Made by a program: the position numbers and the translations under genes. Positions 27,436-36,163 of a DNA stretch of 64,000 bases are shown one piece after another (position 1 is the first letter of the stretch; each line of letters opens with the position of its first letter). Origin of the DNA: CAVONB01 sp963697205 (GTDB lineage Bacteria > Pseudomonadota > Alphaproteobacteria > Rhizobiales > Hyphomicrobiaceae). Below the pieces are notes generated by a model. It did no database searches and was not told the origin of the DNA. It was given only the letters and a program-made list of their open reading frames with translations. Location of the stretch: assembly GCA_963697205.1 (NCBI GenBank), contig CAVONB010000013.1:1-64000 (forward strand). Reading direction: 5' to 3'.

Positions 27436-28275
27436 TTAGCCCTCCTGTTTTAAGCCTTGAAGCGCTTGGGTCCGAATGCCGTCGGGTAAAGGGTCAGGCC
27501 TGCGCGTATCGAGATCGAGATGAACACCGAGTTGCCCCAAGCGTGCAAACAATTGATTGTCGTCCTGGTTATAGAGTTCATGGACAAACCAGAGTGATGT
27601 GCGTCCGACATGCACGACAGCGCTCTTGGATACCATGTACGTTCCGATACCGGGCGGCATTTTAAAAATCTCCAGCTGATACTCAGCCGTTGGAAAGCCT
27701 TTTCTCTTAGATCGCAGGTACGAAGGGCTCATGCCGATTGCGTTTTGCGCCTGGATGTTGGCCGCCGTGAATTGTTCTATTATTGCGCCTAGTTCGTAAC
27801 GGCCAGACCAGTCGGCCTGATCCGGTCTCACGATCAACGCGCTTGTTTGAATCCAATTCGAGGCTTTCTCCGCATCGGGCCGTCGCTCGGAATCACAGTC
27901 ATTCCAACTCATCATCAATTGAGACGTATCACCGCGCGCGCCGGGGCTGACTTCTTGAAGAAAGGTCGTACAAAGCTCGCCGGTTTCGGAGTTGAACAGG
28001 CGATGGCCGAGGATGAGGCTACCGTTCCTTTCCTCGACCACACCGGCGGTCATGTGATAGACGCTGCCCACCGTCAATTCTCTTATAAATCGTGCCCGGC
28101 ATTTGGAAGTCCATGGAATTAAAGGATCATCCAATACTGTTCCGAGTAACTTGAGGATTCTTCCGGCCGAACTGCTGAGTTTCTTGAAATAGGCTGACGT
28201 GGTAAAATGTTCGACAGCATCGCACTCCCATGCGTGAACAACCCCGCGAATGGTTTCGATTTCAGAAGAATTCAT
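27436..28275 (-). CDS. Two-domain hotdog acyl-CoA thioesterase-like protein
   Basis: The 279-residue protein looks like a tandem hotdog (4HBT-like) thioesterase, which would hydrolyse acyl-CoA or acyl-ACP. The first domain has VVHAWECDAVEHFTTSAYFK, close to the family pattern of an acidic residue, a helix and an aromatic. The second has PTAEYQLEIFKMPPGIGTYM and HVGRTSLWFVHELYNQDDNQ. The substrate is unknown. ATG at 28275 lies 21 bp outside the right end of IS1380 copy C, in the same orientation as the transposase. The gene is clearly AT-richer than the surrounding ISs, suggesting acquisition. Confidence 0.65.
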   Translation of the reverse strand: MNSSEIETIRGVVHAWECDAVEHFTTSAYFKKLSSSAGRILKLLGTVLDDPLIPWTSKCRARFIRELTVGSVYHMTAGVVEERNGSLILGHRLFNSETGELCTTFLQEVSPGARGDTSQLMMSWNDCDSERRPDAEKASNWIQTSALIVRPDQADWSGRYELGAIIEQFTAANIQAQNAIGMSPSYLRSKRKGFPTAEYQLEIFKMPPGIGTYMVSKSAVVHVGRTSLWFVHELYNQDDNQLFARLGQLGVHLDLDTRRPDPLPDGIRTQALQGLKQEG

Positions 28276-28296
28276 GAGTTGGCTCTTTCATTTGAA

Positions 28297-28844
28297 CCGA
28301 CATTCCCCAAGTAGCCTTGGGATAGCTCCAGACTAAGCCACCAGCCGTGCGTCTGCAATGCCCCGGACAGTTTCGGAAGCGCCCGCAGCCGCTGTCGCAT
28401 CGTGATCCGCAGTGTTCGGAACCGGCGCAGTGGCTCGCAGCCGCGCTCGGATCATCGTTCCCGGCGCACTCGGGCAACACGCCGCCGTGACGTTCGTGCC
28501 GGTCGGGTCGACTGCATGCGAAGCGGTCGAGATCGTTCGTCATGATGGCACTGGTGACGGACGCAGCCGATGAATAGCGGCGAGGATCTGGTGGACGAGG
28601 TCTCGCGGGATTGCGACCTCGGCCAGCTGGAAGGTTATCGCGCGGGCATGGCGGACGACACGGGCGCCGATCTTGATCAGCCGCGTTTGCAGGCTCGTCA
28701 GCGACCAGGACGCGACCTCGTCGGGCAGTTCGGCGGCCTGCAAGAACATGCCGAGGTTGTAGGCCAGCGCATGAAGCTGCAGGCGGACCTCGTTCTGCGC
28801 CATCGTCCGGCACGACAGCCGGGTGCACTTGAGAGCGATCTTGC
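28297..28844 (-). mobile_element. IS1380 fragment, copy C, right end intact
   Basis: The right terminus ccgacattccccaagtagcc starts at 28297. The following 540 bp are nearly identical to copy D and encode the C-terminal part of the transposase (LRLQLHALAYNLGMFL-type segment to RLRPSPVPS). Homology ends at GCGATCTTGC (28844), where a recombinase gene fragment begins. Confidence 0.88.
28330..28358 (-). promoter_or_regulatory. Possible outward promoter in the IS1380 right end (copy C)
   Basis: On the minus strand TTGCAG and TAGTCT are separated by exactly 17 bp, fitting the TTGnnn-17-TAnnnT form of sigma-70 promoters. It points out of the IS toward the thioesterase gene, whose start is 55 bp downstream of the -10. 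The identical arrangement is in copy D. Confidence 0.35.
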
Positions 28845-29122
28845 GCGTCCGCGGCTTCCGCAATCACCACGGGATCGCGCGTTATCGTGACGGCGAGTGG
28901 GCGGAGCGCGGCGAGATCTCACTCGAGGCCGCCGCCGAGGTCATCGGGGTCTGCAACATGACGGCGCTTCGCATGCTCCGCCGTGGTGACATCAAGGGCA
29001 AACAGGTCTGTCCTGGCGCCCCCTGGGTCATCAAGACCGCGGATCTGGCCGACTTCGCGGGCCAGAAGCGAGCGCGGCGTCCGCTAACACCAAACCCCAC
29101 GCAGTCAGTCCTGGATCTTTAA
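28845..29122 (+). pseudogene. Serine-recombinase-like protein, C-terminal fragment
   Basis: The frame reads ARYRDGEWAERGEISLEAAA, EVIGVCNMTALRMLRRGDIK and CPGAPWVIKTADLADF to a stop at 29122. This is a helix-turn-helix, excisionase-like tail of the kind found at the C-terminus of large recombinases. The catalytic part is replaced by IS1380 copy C. I recognise the tail from family resemblance only. Confidence 0.5.
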
Positions 29123-29154
29123 TGAGTTAACCTGAGGTGCACTATGCGTCGTGG

Positions 29155-29289
29155 CCGCTCAGCCACGAGAAGTTGGAGACGACTGCGCGCTACACGCGTG
29201 TTGCGACCGGCTTGATCACGGCGGTCGAGAGCCCACTCGATCAGCTGTCCGTGCCACGCAAAAAAGCCAAGCGCCGCCGGTCAGCGTAA
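29155..29289 (+). pseudogene. Tyrosine recombinase, C-terminal fragment
   Basis: LSHEKLETTARYTRVATGLI, then TAVESPLDQLSVPRKKAKRRRS and a stop, is the end of an IS91-associated tyrosine recombinase; the Tyr in ARYTRV is the nucleophile. It lies 6 bp before the IS91 transposase start, the normal position. The N-terminal part is at 17813-18313, and about 100 residues between the two pieces are missing. Confidence 0.75.
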
Positions 29290-29295
29290 TCGCCG

Positions 29296-30513
29296 GTGTC
29301 ACGGCCGAGCCTGGAGATCGCGGACATCTTCCGCGATCACGGTCGCGCGTGGCGTGATGCCAGCCGCGGTCACGTCAACCTCCAGCAAATGAAGGTGATG
29401 AGTGCGATCGAGCGCTGCCGGACGGCGGCACTCGGCGGACACGTCGCGCGCTGCGAGAACGGCGCGTGCGGTCACACCGTCATCGCCTACAACAGTTGCC
29501 GCAACCGCCACTGCCCCAAGTGTCAGGGGGCGGCAGCGCGCGAGTGGCTGGAGGAACGCCGGGCCGAGCTGCTGCCGGCTCCGTACTTCCACGTCGTCTA
29601 CACCCTGCCGGGGCCGATCGCCGACATCGCCTACACCAACAAGGCCGTCGTCTACGACATCCTGTTCAAGGCGAGCGCCGAGGCGACGATCAAGATCGCA
29701 GCCGACAAGAAGCGTCTCGGCGCCAGGATCGGCATCACCTCGGTGCTCCACACCTGGGGCTCGGCGATGACGCATCATCCGCACGTGCACATGATCGTGC
29801 CGGGCGGCGGATTATCTGAGGACGGCAGCAGGTGGATCGCGTGCCGCCCTGAGTTCTTCCTGCCTGTGCGTGTTCTATCGCGGCTGTTCCGCCGGCTGGT
29901 GATCGAGATGCTGGCGACAGCGCACGAAGCCGGCAAGCTCGTGTTCTTCGGTCAGCACGCCGGGCTTGTCGACAAGGAGGCGTTCGCGGCCTTCCTTGCG
30001 CCTCTGAAGAAGTGCGAATGGGTGGTCTACGCCAAGCAGCCGTTCGCCGGGCCAGAGGCCGTGCTCGCGTACCTGTCCCTCTATACCCACCGCGTCGCGC
30101 TCTCGAACCGCCGCCTCGTCGCCGCCGACGCCGGCACGGTCACGTTCAACTACAAGGACTATCGCGCCGACGACCTCGCACGCTTCAAGACCATGACGGT
30201 TGCGACGGGCGAGTTCATCCGCCGCTTCCTGATCCACGTCCTGCCGAAAGGCTTCCATCGCATCCGCCACTACGGCTTGCTGGCGAACGGCAACCGCGCC
30301 GACAACATCGCCAAGGCCAGAGAGCTGCTCGGCGTTCCCGCTCCCGCGAGCGAGCCCGAGGTCGCGAAAGCGGCCGACGAGCCGCGTGTCCTGCCTTGCC
30401 CCTGTCCGCGCTGTGGCGGACGCATGATCGTCATCGAGGTGTTCGCGCGTGGCTGCGAGCCGAGATGGCGGCCGGCACCGACCTCGCCAGCGATCAGGAT
30501 CGACACGTCATGA
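29296..30513 (+). CDS. IS91-family Y2 transposase
   Basis: IS91 transposases are HUH/Y2 rolling-circle enzymes. The 405-residue protein has an N-terminal zinc-binding region (ARCENGACGHTVIAY, CRNRHCPKCQ), the HUH motif in HHPHVHMIVPGGG, and the conserved tyrosine region YLSLYTHRVALSNRRLV. A C-terminal CPCPRCGGRMIVIE zinc-ribbon closes it. The start is GTG at 29296, 6 bp after the recombinase remnant. It appears complete, but its partner recombinase is broken. Confidence 0.9.
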   Translation: MSRPSLEIADIFRDHGRAWRDASRGHVNLQQMKVMSAIERCRTAALGGHVARCENGACGHTVIAYNSCRNRHCPKCQGAAAREWLEERRAELLPAPYFHVVYTLPGPIADIAYTNKAVVYDILFKASAEATIKIAADKKRLGARIGITSVLHTWGSAMTHHPHVHMIVPGGGLSEDGSRWIACRPEFFLPVRVLSRLFRRLVIEMLATAHEAGKLVFFGQHAGLVDKEAFAAFLAPLKKCEWVVYAKQPFAGPEAVLAYLSLYTHRVALSNRRLVAADAGTVTFNYKDYRADDLARFKTMTVATGEFIRRFLIHVLPKGFHRIRHYGLLANGNRADNIAKARELLGVPAPASEPEVAKAADEPRVLPCPCPRCGGRMIVIEVFARGCEPRWRPAPTSPAIRIDTS

Positions 30514-30896
30514 GCGAGGGGAGTCTTCCGCACCATGCTGCTGGTCTTGCTGGCTGGTCGCCCAGCGGCATCGATGGTGCTCGGCCACAGCGTCCTCAAC
30601 GGCACTGCCACTTGCGACGAACCACGGCGCCGGGTCGAACGAGACGCCAAAGGCGCACCTCACCGGAGGCAGGATCGGGCTTACGATCACCGGCCTCGGC
30701 CGTTCTTGCGACGACCTTCGGCACCGGCGACGCGATCAAATCGCCATAGAGCCCGCTGCACCCGCCGTGCCCGACCTCCCGCGACTTCGTGCCTTGGCGC
30801 TTCTCCGACGCCGGCCCGAACCCAGCCGCGCCACCATCACGCCGGCGTCCGAGAAACCTGCACAGGAACCGTCGTGCGCAGAACCCTCACCCGTTT
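30514..30896. other. IS91 3' flank, no gene
   Basis: This stretch follows the IS91 transposase and probably contains the IS91 terminus. I see no conserved protein and could not define the end motif. Several overlapping frames are low-complexity shadows. Confidence 0.45.
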
Positions 30897-31988
30897 TTAG
30901 AAGAACGATGCGCCAAGCACAGCCAGGAGTGCCACGGGATAAATGATGCGCGAGGCAATATTGGCTCGTCGGACCATCTCAGTCTTTTGCTGCTCGACAA
31001 GGCAGACATGTGCGACGGTTTGCATGAGCGCGGCAAAAACTAGAACTGTCGCAAGAAGAATAAACTCGTCCAGCCGCGTCAGGTAGGACACCCTCGGGAG
31101 CAGAACAGTGATAGCAAACAGATAAGCGACTAGCGTCAAGAAGGCGGTGGTCGAAATACCGATACCCGTGCTGCTTTCCCTTGGATCAAGCCAGCGCGGA
31201 ATCCACGACATGATGACGATCAGACAAAGAGGGAAAATCACTTTCCAGAAATAGTAGGTTGGCACCCTCTGTACCTCAATCGCCAACACGAAGCCCGCTG
31301 ATCCAGCCGTCTTCTCAAAGGCTACATAGGGACGCGGTTCCGCCTCCCAAGCCAATACCTCAAAGTCCGGCATCGAAAATTTGCTGGCAATCCCGGATTT
31401 GTTACCCCCCTCGCGTAGGATGGGGAGCATCGCCACGTCTCTCGCCGACAAACTGGCCGCAACCAGATGGATGGTCAGGACTTGCCGATCCATCGGAAAT
31501 TCGGCCAGGTCGAGCGGCTGCGAAAACCAGCCCCATGTCTTCTGACGGAGTGTGACCCCACCTTCGGGATTTATCTCGACGAAATCTGGAAAAGCTGTCC
31601 AAGCCTGCTGCTGATTTACAATAGTGAGACGTGGGGTCCAAACATCTGTCGCCCGTCGAACGACTGGACCAGGTCCTTCGTGTCGAAGCAGGGGGTTAAT
31701 CCAGCTTGCCTCATAATAGACACTTGCCGAGAACCGTTGGTTCGCCGAGTCGATGCCGTCTACATCGATCACATATATGCCAACCCTAACTTCTGTCGGC
31801 TCGCCCCAGACCGAGGGCCGTTCTTGTTCCGGCTTTGGCTGGAGAATTGCGGCCGGCGTCTCTCTTGTCTCTGCGGGTAATTCTGGCGGATCAGCCGTTT
31901 TCGACGGGTCCTGAGCAGCCGCTAGCCCAGGCGCGAGCAGTATGAATGCCAACAAGTGAACCGCCCGGACAATCCTGCAACACGACAT
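30897..31988 (-). CDS. Prokaryotic pentameric ligand-gated ion channel (Cys-loop family)
   Basis: The 363-residue protein resembles bacterial pLGICs such as GLIC. A signal peptide (LLAFILLAPGLAAAQ) and a Pro-rich segment lead into the extracellular beta-sandwich (about residues 65-240). The Pro-loop QPLDLAEFPMDRQ (157-169) stands in for the Cys-loop and lacks cysteines, as in other prokaryotic members. Four helices follow: M1 about 246-266, M2 about 271-297, M3 about 303-328, M4 about 345-362. By my alignment Glu271 is at M2 position -2', the cation-selectivity position of GLIC. The ligand is unknown. The start is 38 bp beyond the right end of IS1380 copy D, with GGGGCGGGG before the ATG. It is AT-richer than the ISs. 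Confidence 0.85.
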   Translation of the reverse strand: MSCCRIVRAVHLLAFILLAPGLAAAQDPSKTADPPELPAETRETPAAILQPKPEQERPSVWGEPTEVRVGIYVIDVDGIDSANQRFSASVYYEASWINPLLRHEGPGPVVRRATDVWTPRLTIVNQQQAWTAFPDFVEINPEGGVTLRQKTWGWFSQPLDLAEFPMDRQVLTIHLVAASLSARDVAMLPILREGGNKSGIASKFSMPDFEVLAWEAEPRPYVAFEKTAGSAGFVLAIEVQRVPTYYFWKVIFPLCLIVIMSWIPRWLDPRESSTGIGISTTAFLTLVAYLFAITVLLPRVSYLTRLDEFILLATVLVFAALMQTVAHVCLVEQQKTEMVRRANIASRIIYPVALLAVLGASFF

Positions 31989-32026
31989 CCCCGCCCCATA
32001 CCGTTCCCGCCAAGTCTACAATCTAT

Positions 32027-32965
32027 CCGACATTCCCCAAGTAGCCTTGGGATAGCTCCAGACTAAGCCGCCAGCCGTGCGTCTGCAATGCCCCAGACAG
32101 TTTCGGAAGCGCCCGCAGCCGCTGTCGCATCGTGATCCGCAGTGTTCGGAACCGGCGCAGTGGCTAGCAGCCGCGCTCGGATCATCGTTCCCGGCGCACT
32201 CGGGCAACGCGCCGCCGTGACGTTCGTGCCGGTCGGGTCGACTGCATGCGAAGCGGTCGAGATCGTTCGTCATGATGGCACTGGTGACGGACGCAGCCGA
32301 TGAATAGCGGCGAGGATCTGGTGGACGAGGTCTCGCGGGATTGCGACCTCGGCCAGCTGGAAGGTTATCGCGCGGGCATGGCGGACGACACGGGCGCCGA
32401 TCTTGATCAGCCGCGTTTGCAGGCTCGTCAGCGACCAGGACGCGACCTCGTCGGGCAGTTCGGCGGCCTGCAAGAACATGCCGAGGTTGTAGGCCAGCGC
32501 ATGAAGCTGCAGGCGGACCTCGTTCTGCGCCATCGTCCGGCATGACAGCCGGGTCCACCTGAGCGCGATCTTGCCCTCCTTGATGTGCTGCTCGGCGGTA
32601 CCGCGCTGATTGTAGAAGGCGAACACCTGCTCGGGCTCGAAGGGCAGATTGGTGACCAGGAAGCCGACACGGGGCAGCAACTCACCTGGATGCCATTCGA
32701 TCTTGGCCAGCACCCGGCGGGGCTTTTCCCAGGAGCCAGCTTGGTACTCGAAGTCGCCATAGAACCGGCGCACCTCGTTCGGCGGCCGGCCGACAGGGCG
32801 CTTCAACAGCTCGGCGATCCGGTCCTGCAAGGTCGCGTTCTTTGGCAGGCGAATGGCGTAGAGGTATCCCGCCGTCTCCAAGGTGACGTAGAGGGAGGGA
32901 AGCGCGAACGCGGCGTCGGCCCGGAACAGGCGCAGGATATCCTTGTCGGCATAGCGAGCCATTAC
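32027..32965 (-). mobile_element. IS1380 fragment, copy D, right end intact
   Basis: It starts with the terminus ccgacattccccaagtagcc and encodes the C-terminal two thirds of the transposase, from RYADKDILRLFRADAAFALP to RLRPSPVPS (stop near 32270). Homology stops at about 32965. A frame continuing to 33199 adds about 76 unrelated residues and is not native. It lacks the first catalytic Asp region and cannot be active. Confidence 0.88.
32060..32088 (-). promoter_or_regulatory. Possible outward promoter in the IS1380 right end (copy D)
   Basis: TTGCAG (complement of 32083-32088) and TAGTCT (complement of 32060-32065) are spaced by 17 bp on the minus strand and point toward the ion-channel gene, whose ATG is 72 bp beyond the -10. 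The match is to a loose consensus only. Confidence 0.35.
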
Positions 32966-33258
32966 CGGACCCAGGGGGCTACTCAGATCGAGCAGCGTCA
33001 ATGGGAGCGGATGCGTCGGAGTTGTCATCCGCGACGCGAAACGACGTCGCGACAGCGATGCTGTCGGCAATCCGAAACTATTCCAAATCGAGCGAATCGA
33101 CTTGGCGGCTTCCGTTCGGAGGGCATGGCTCGAATTTCGATCACAAAATTCGCATGATTTCAGTCGCTTTATGGCGTATGGCCGCGAACAGATCGGCATT
33201 TTTGATAAGCCAATTCCGGCTTGGCGCGATGACGTTGCCTTATTTCTTGGTCCGCGGC
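32966..33258. other. Unassigned stretch between IS1380 copy D and IS630 copy 2
   Basis: It is AT-richer than the ISs. An 86-codon plus-strand frame (33001-33261) begins MGADASELSSATRNDVATAM but has no family I recognise and runs into the IS630 end. It may be a remnant of a gene disrupted on both sides. Confidence 0.35.
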
Positions 33259-33785
33259 TAGTGTTCCGTAACTAACGGATGATTCCCTGGCGGCTGCAAA
33301 TCAGTCAAACTGCGGTCATGAGAGCGAACATCACCCTTCACGTCACGCCGGCCGACCGCAAGCGGCTCGAGGCGCTTGTCGCCGATCGCAATACGCCGGC
33401 CAAGGTCGTCTGGCGCGCCCGGATCATCCTTGCCACCGCCGACGGTCTCGGGACCAACGCCATTATGCACCGGTCCGGCAAGTCGAAGCCCTGCGTCTGG
33501 CGCTGGCAGGAGCGTTTCGCGGCCGAGGGTGTCGAGGGGCTCTTGCGCGATAAGACGCGGCCGAGCCGCAAGCCGCCGCTTTCGGCCGCGATCAAGCGCA
33601 AGGTGCTGGCCAAGACGGCGCGCGAGACGCCGCCGGATGCCACGCACTGGAGCGTGCGCAGCATGGCGAAGGCGGTCGGCATCAGCCACACCAGCGTGCA
33701 ACGGATCTGGCGGGAAGCCGGATTGAAGCCGCACCTGACGCGCTCGTTCAAGATCTCGAACGATCCCATGTTCGAGGAGAAGGTG
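33259..33785 (+). pseudogene. IS630 copy 2, truncated by IS66
   Basis: Left end TA at 33259-33260, then gtgttccgtaactaacgg, almost identical to copy 1. The transposase starts at ATG 33318 and matches copy 1 to FEEKV (codon 155). The catalytic core is absent because IS66 copy 2 sequence begins there. The frame stays open across the junction into IS66 tnpA, producing an artificial fused frame to 34280. Confidence 0.88.
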
Positions 33786-33848
33786 CGCGCGCGGGGCGGA
33801 TCGTGTGGCTTGGTGTCCTTACGCACGTGGGTAAGGACAGTAAGGCAC

Positions 33849-34280
33849 ATGGCAGCCGAAATCATTTCGACGGTCGAGCGTCGGCGGAACTGGCCGACTG
33901 AGGTCAAACTGCGGATCATCGAGGAGGCGCTGACGGCCGGCTCCTCGATCGCCGCGGTGGCGGATCGGAACGGCGTTTGCCGGTCGCTGCTCTACACGTG
34001 GCTGCGGCTGGTGCGCGACGACAAGATGCCGGGCATCTCGATCACTCCGCGACCGACTTCCGCATTCGTGCCGATCCGGATCGAGGCACCGGCGAACGCA
34101 CCTGTGCCAGAGGTGAGGGCCGATGATCATCCGCCACCACCACGCTTACCCTCGCGAGGCCGCAGACCAGCTCTGGTCGAGATCGCCCTGACCAATGGCC
34201 GCGTCATCAAGGTCGACGAGTGCATCGATCCTGCCGCCTTGGCTCAGCTTGTCGCCGCGCTGGACGGAGGCCGCTCGTGA
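33849..34280 (+). CDS. tnpA: IS66 TnpA (OrfA), copy 2
   Basis: The 143-residue protein starts MAAEIISTVERRRNWPTEVK and has the helix-turn-helix KLRIIEEALTAGSSIAAVAD, then GVCRSLLYTWLRL. The C-terminal VEIALTNGRVIKVDECIDPA is the conserved OrfA end. ATG at 33849 is preferred over the longer frame, which is fused to IS630. It overlaps tnpB (GTG at 34277) by 4 bp. Confidence 0.85.
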   Translation: MAAEIISTVERRRNWPTEVKLRIIEEALTAGSSIAAVADRNGVCRSLLYTWLRLVRDDKMPGISITPRPTSAFVPIRIEAPANAPVPEVRADDHPPPPRLPSRGRRPALVEIALTNGRVIKVDECIDPAALAQLVAALDGGRS

Positions 34281-34504
34281 TCACGATCCCAGCCGGGGTG
34301 CGCATCTATCTGGCGTGTGGCACGACCGACATGCGCAAGGGATTTGACGGACTATCGATGCTGGCGCAGGACGTTCTGAAACAGGACCCGTTCGCTGGGC
34401 ACCTGTTTTGCTTTCGCGGACGCCGGGGCGATCTCGTCAAAATTCTGTATTGGGACGGTCAGGGCTTCTGCCTGTTTGCCAAGCGGTTGGAGAAGGGCCG
34501 ATTT

Positions 34505-34798
34505 ACCTCTTATGACCCTTTGTCAAGACGCAACCCACGACGCGGTCACCCACTGCGAACGGGCCGCAGCGATTGAAGGTTCGGAGGCGATCGACATGGG
34601 TCAGGACGCCGAATTTACTCGACGGTCGCTCAGACTCTTATTCGGGGGTTGAATACCCCATGATGACGGTGCGTCGGAGGGCTGTCTCGCTCTGGCCACG
34701 GACGTCAGCATGTTTGCTCGTCCAAAACAAATTCGAGGATTCCCTCTACCGCTTTCGGCGCCCTGGCCGATATCGATAGCCACGATGGAAGTGGGTGG
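34505..34798 (-). ncRNA. Candidate bridge-RNA locus of the nested IS110
   Basis: This non-coding end downstream of the recombinase is the expected place for a bridge RNA. It contains gggccg (34561-34566) and cgatt (34570-34574), both also present in the target gggccgattt at the insertion point. These short matches are suggestive only; no fold was computed. Confidence 0.35.
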
Positions 34799-35905
34799 CT
34801 ACCTCGCTAACGGGACAAGTTGTCCGATCGACCAGATGAAGCACAGCAGCTCGCGGGCCACGGCAGCTGTCGCGACGACCGAGCGTTTCCCTCTCGACGT
34901 CAAGCGCTTGTAGATCTTGTGCAGTCGGAGTTGGGCTTTCCAGGCGATGTCGATGATCTCCTGAGTGACTGGAGGCCGATGTTGCTTCATCCACTGACCG
35001 ACCTTCGGTGTGGTCCTGTAGTTCCAGGCGGCCTCGCACAGGACACTTCGGGCCGTCGCATTGCCAGCCTTCGTAATGCCGCGCGGCCGGAGCGTCCCTC
35101 CACTCGAATGCTCGCCGGGAGCCAAGCCGAAATATGCAACGAGCTGACGTGGATGAGGAAATCGATTGAAGTCACCGACTTCCGCGATGATCGTGGCCGC
35201 GACAGTGGGGCCGACACCCTTCAGAGCCTGCAGCGCAGCCGCAAGTTTGCCCCAGGGAGAAGTCGACAGAACCTCCTTGATCTGTGCGTCCAGCATCGCT
35301 TTGCGGTTCTCCTCATGCTCATGGGCGTTGAGATAGGTTTGGAATGCGATCTGCTGGGCCGGCTGCTCGAACCGCCGATTGCACAGCCACATCTTATGGC
35401 GATGGCTCCAGGCCTTGCCCTCGAACCTCAAGTCATTTCGCAATAGGAACGCTTGGATCCAAATCCTCGCCCTGCGCACATCCACGCCAGCAGCATGGCG
35501 CGCTCGAACGAGATCGCGGATCGCCTCATGCAGGGCGTCGGGGATCCAGATGCAGGTCAGCTCTCCGGCTCGCAGGAGACGCGCCAGGGTAATGGCGTCC
35601 CGCCGATCATTCTTTATCCGATCCCCTGGCCGACGCGGTGTCATTGACGGCGCGCAGATCCGGCAAGTCAGGCCAAGCTCGGCGAGCTGTCGTTGGACGT
35701 TGTAACCGCATGAGCCGGCCTCGTAGACAAATTCGAGTGTCGAGAACTTGCGGCGGAGCCTGCGGGCGAGCTTGGCAACCTCTTCGGGGGTGTTCCTAAA
35801 GCTGCCAATATGGCGGACCTCCCCACCACGACCGGCTTCGGCGACAGCAACGGATACGGTCTCCTTATGCAAGTCCAATCCGATAAACGCGCGAACCTCT
35901 TCCAT
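34799..35905 (-). CDS. IS110-family DEDD recombinase
   Basis: The 368-residue protein has the RuvC-like DEDD domain: AFIGLDLHKETVSVAV with Asp, EFVYEAGSCGYNV with Glu, and IKNDRRDAITLARLLRAGEL with the Asp pair. The Tnp domain begins LQALKGVGPTVAATIIAEVG and has GLAPGEHSSGGTLRPRGITK with the conserved Ser. It is distant from the IS1111 recombinase at 25161. The start at 35905 gives MEEVRAFIGLD. It appears complete and lies antisense to the IS66 genes. Confidence 0.92.
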   Translation of the reverse strand: MEEVRAFIGLDLHKETVSVAVAEAGRGGEVRHIGSFRNTPEEVAKLARRLRRKFSTLEFVYEAGSCGYNVQRQLAELGLTCRICAPSMTPRRPGDRIKNDRRDAITLARLLRAGELTCIWIPDALHEAIRDLVRARHAAGVDVRRARIWIQAFLLRNDLRFEGKAWSHRHKMWLCNRRFEQPAQQIAFQTYLNAHEHEENRKAMLDAQIKEVLSTSPWGKLAAALQALKGVGPTVAATIIAEVGDFNRFPHPRQLVAYFGLAPGEHSSGGTLRPRGITKAGNATARSVLCEAAWNYRTTPKVGQWMKQHRPPVTQEIIDIAWKAQLRLHKIYKRLTSRGKRSVVATAAVARELLCFIWSIGQLVPLAR

Positions 35906-36163
35906 GATGACCTCCGATGACGTGCCGGCATCCCCGGCAGCCCTACTCTCAGCAGGCTACCGGGCGGTGCAAAGGTCATGTCATCTGGCCGGTCACGAAG
36001 GAGGGCTCGGTGACGCTGACACCGGCCCAGCTGTCGATGCTCACGGAAGGGCTGGACTGGCGGGCGCCGCGACCGACATGGCAACCGACGCTGGCGGGAT
36101 GATCTGTGGACTGCGACCACGTGACTCCGCTGCCGCGTCGCGCGAAGCAGATAAATCTTGGGC

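Larger units (their letters stand above)
34505..35982 (-). mobile_element. IS110-family element nested in IS66 tnpB
   Basis: Boundaries are inferred from the split tnpB. Near the ends tatgaccctttgtca on the left matches the complement of tgcaaaggtcatg on the right, an imperfect subterminal inverted repeat. The longer non-coding segment (294 bp) lies 3' of the minus-strand recombinase gene and only about 77 bp lie 5', the IS1111-like arrangement. There is no clear target duplication. Confidence 0.85.
34277..36102 (+). pseudogene. IS66 TnpB (OrfB), split by IS110
   Basis: The first part, from GTG 34277, reads VITIPAGVRIYLACGTTDMR, DPFAGHLFCFRGRRGD and CLFAKRLEKGRF. IS110 interrupts at about 34504. 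The second part resumes at about 35983: WPVTKEGSVTLTPAQLSMLT, EGLDWRAP, stop at 36102. Joined, the parts give a normal OrfB of about 115 residues. Confidence 0.88.

Noticed and set aside
32965..33199. N-terminal extension of the IS1380 copy D frame
   Set aside because: The extra 76 residues have no similarity to the intact transposase and lie outside the IS homology.
33279..34280. A 333-codon open frame as one protein
   Set aside because: It joins the IS630 N-terminus to IS66 tnpA across an insertion junction. The native tnpA start is at 33849.
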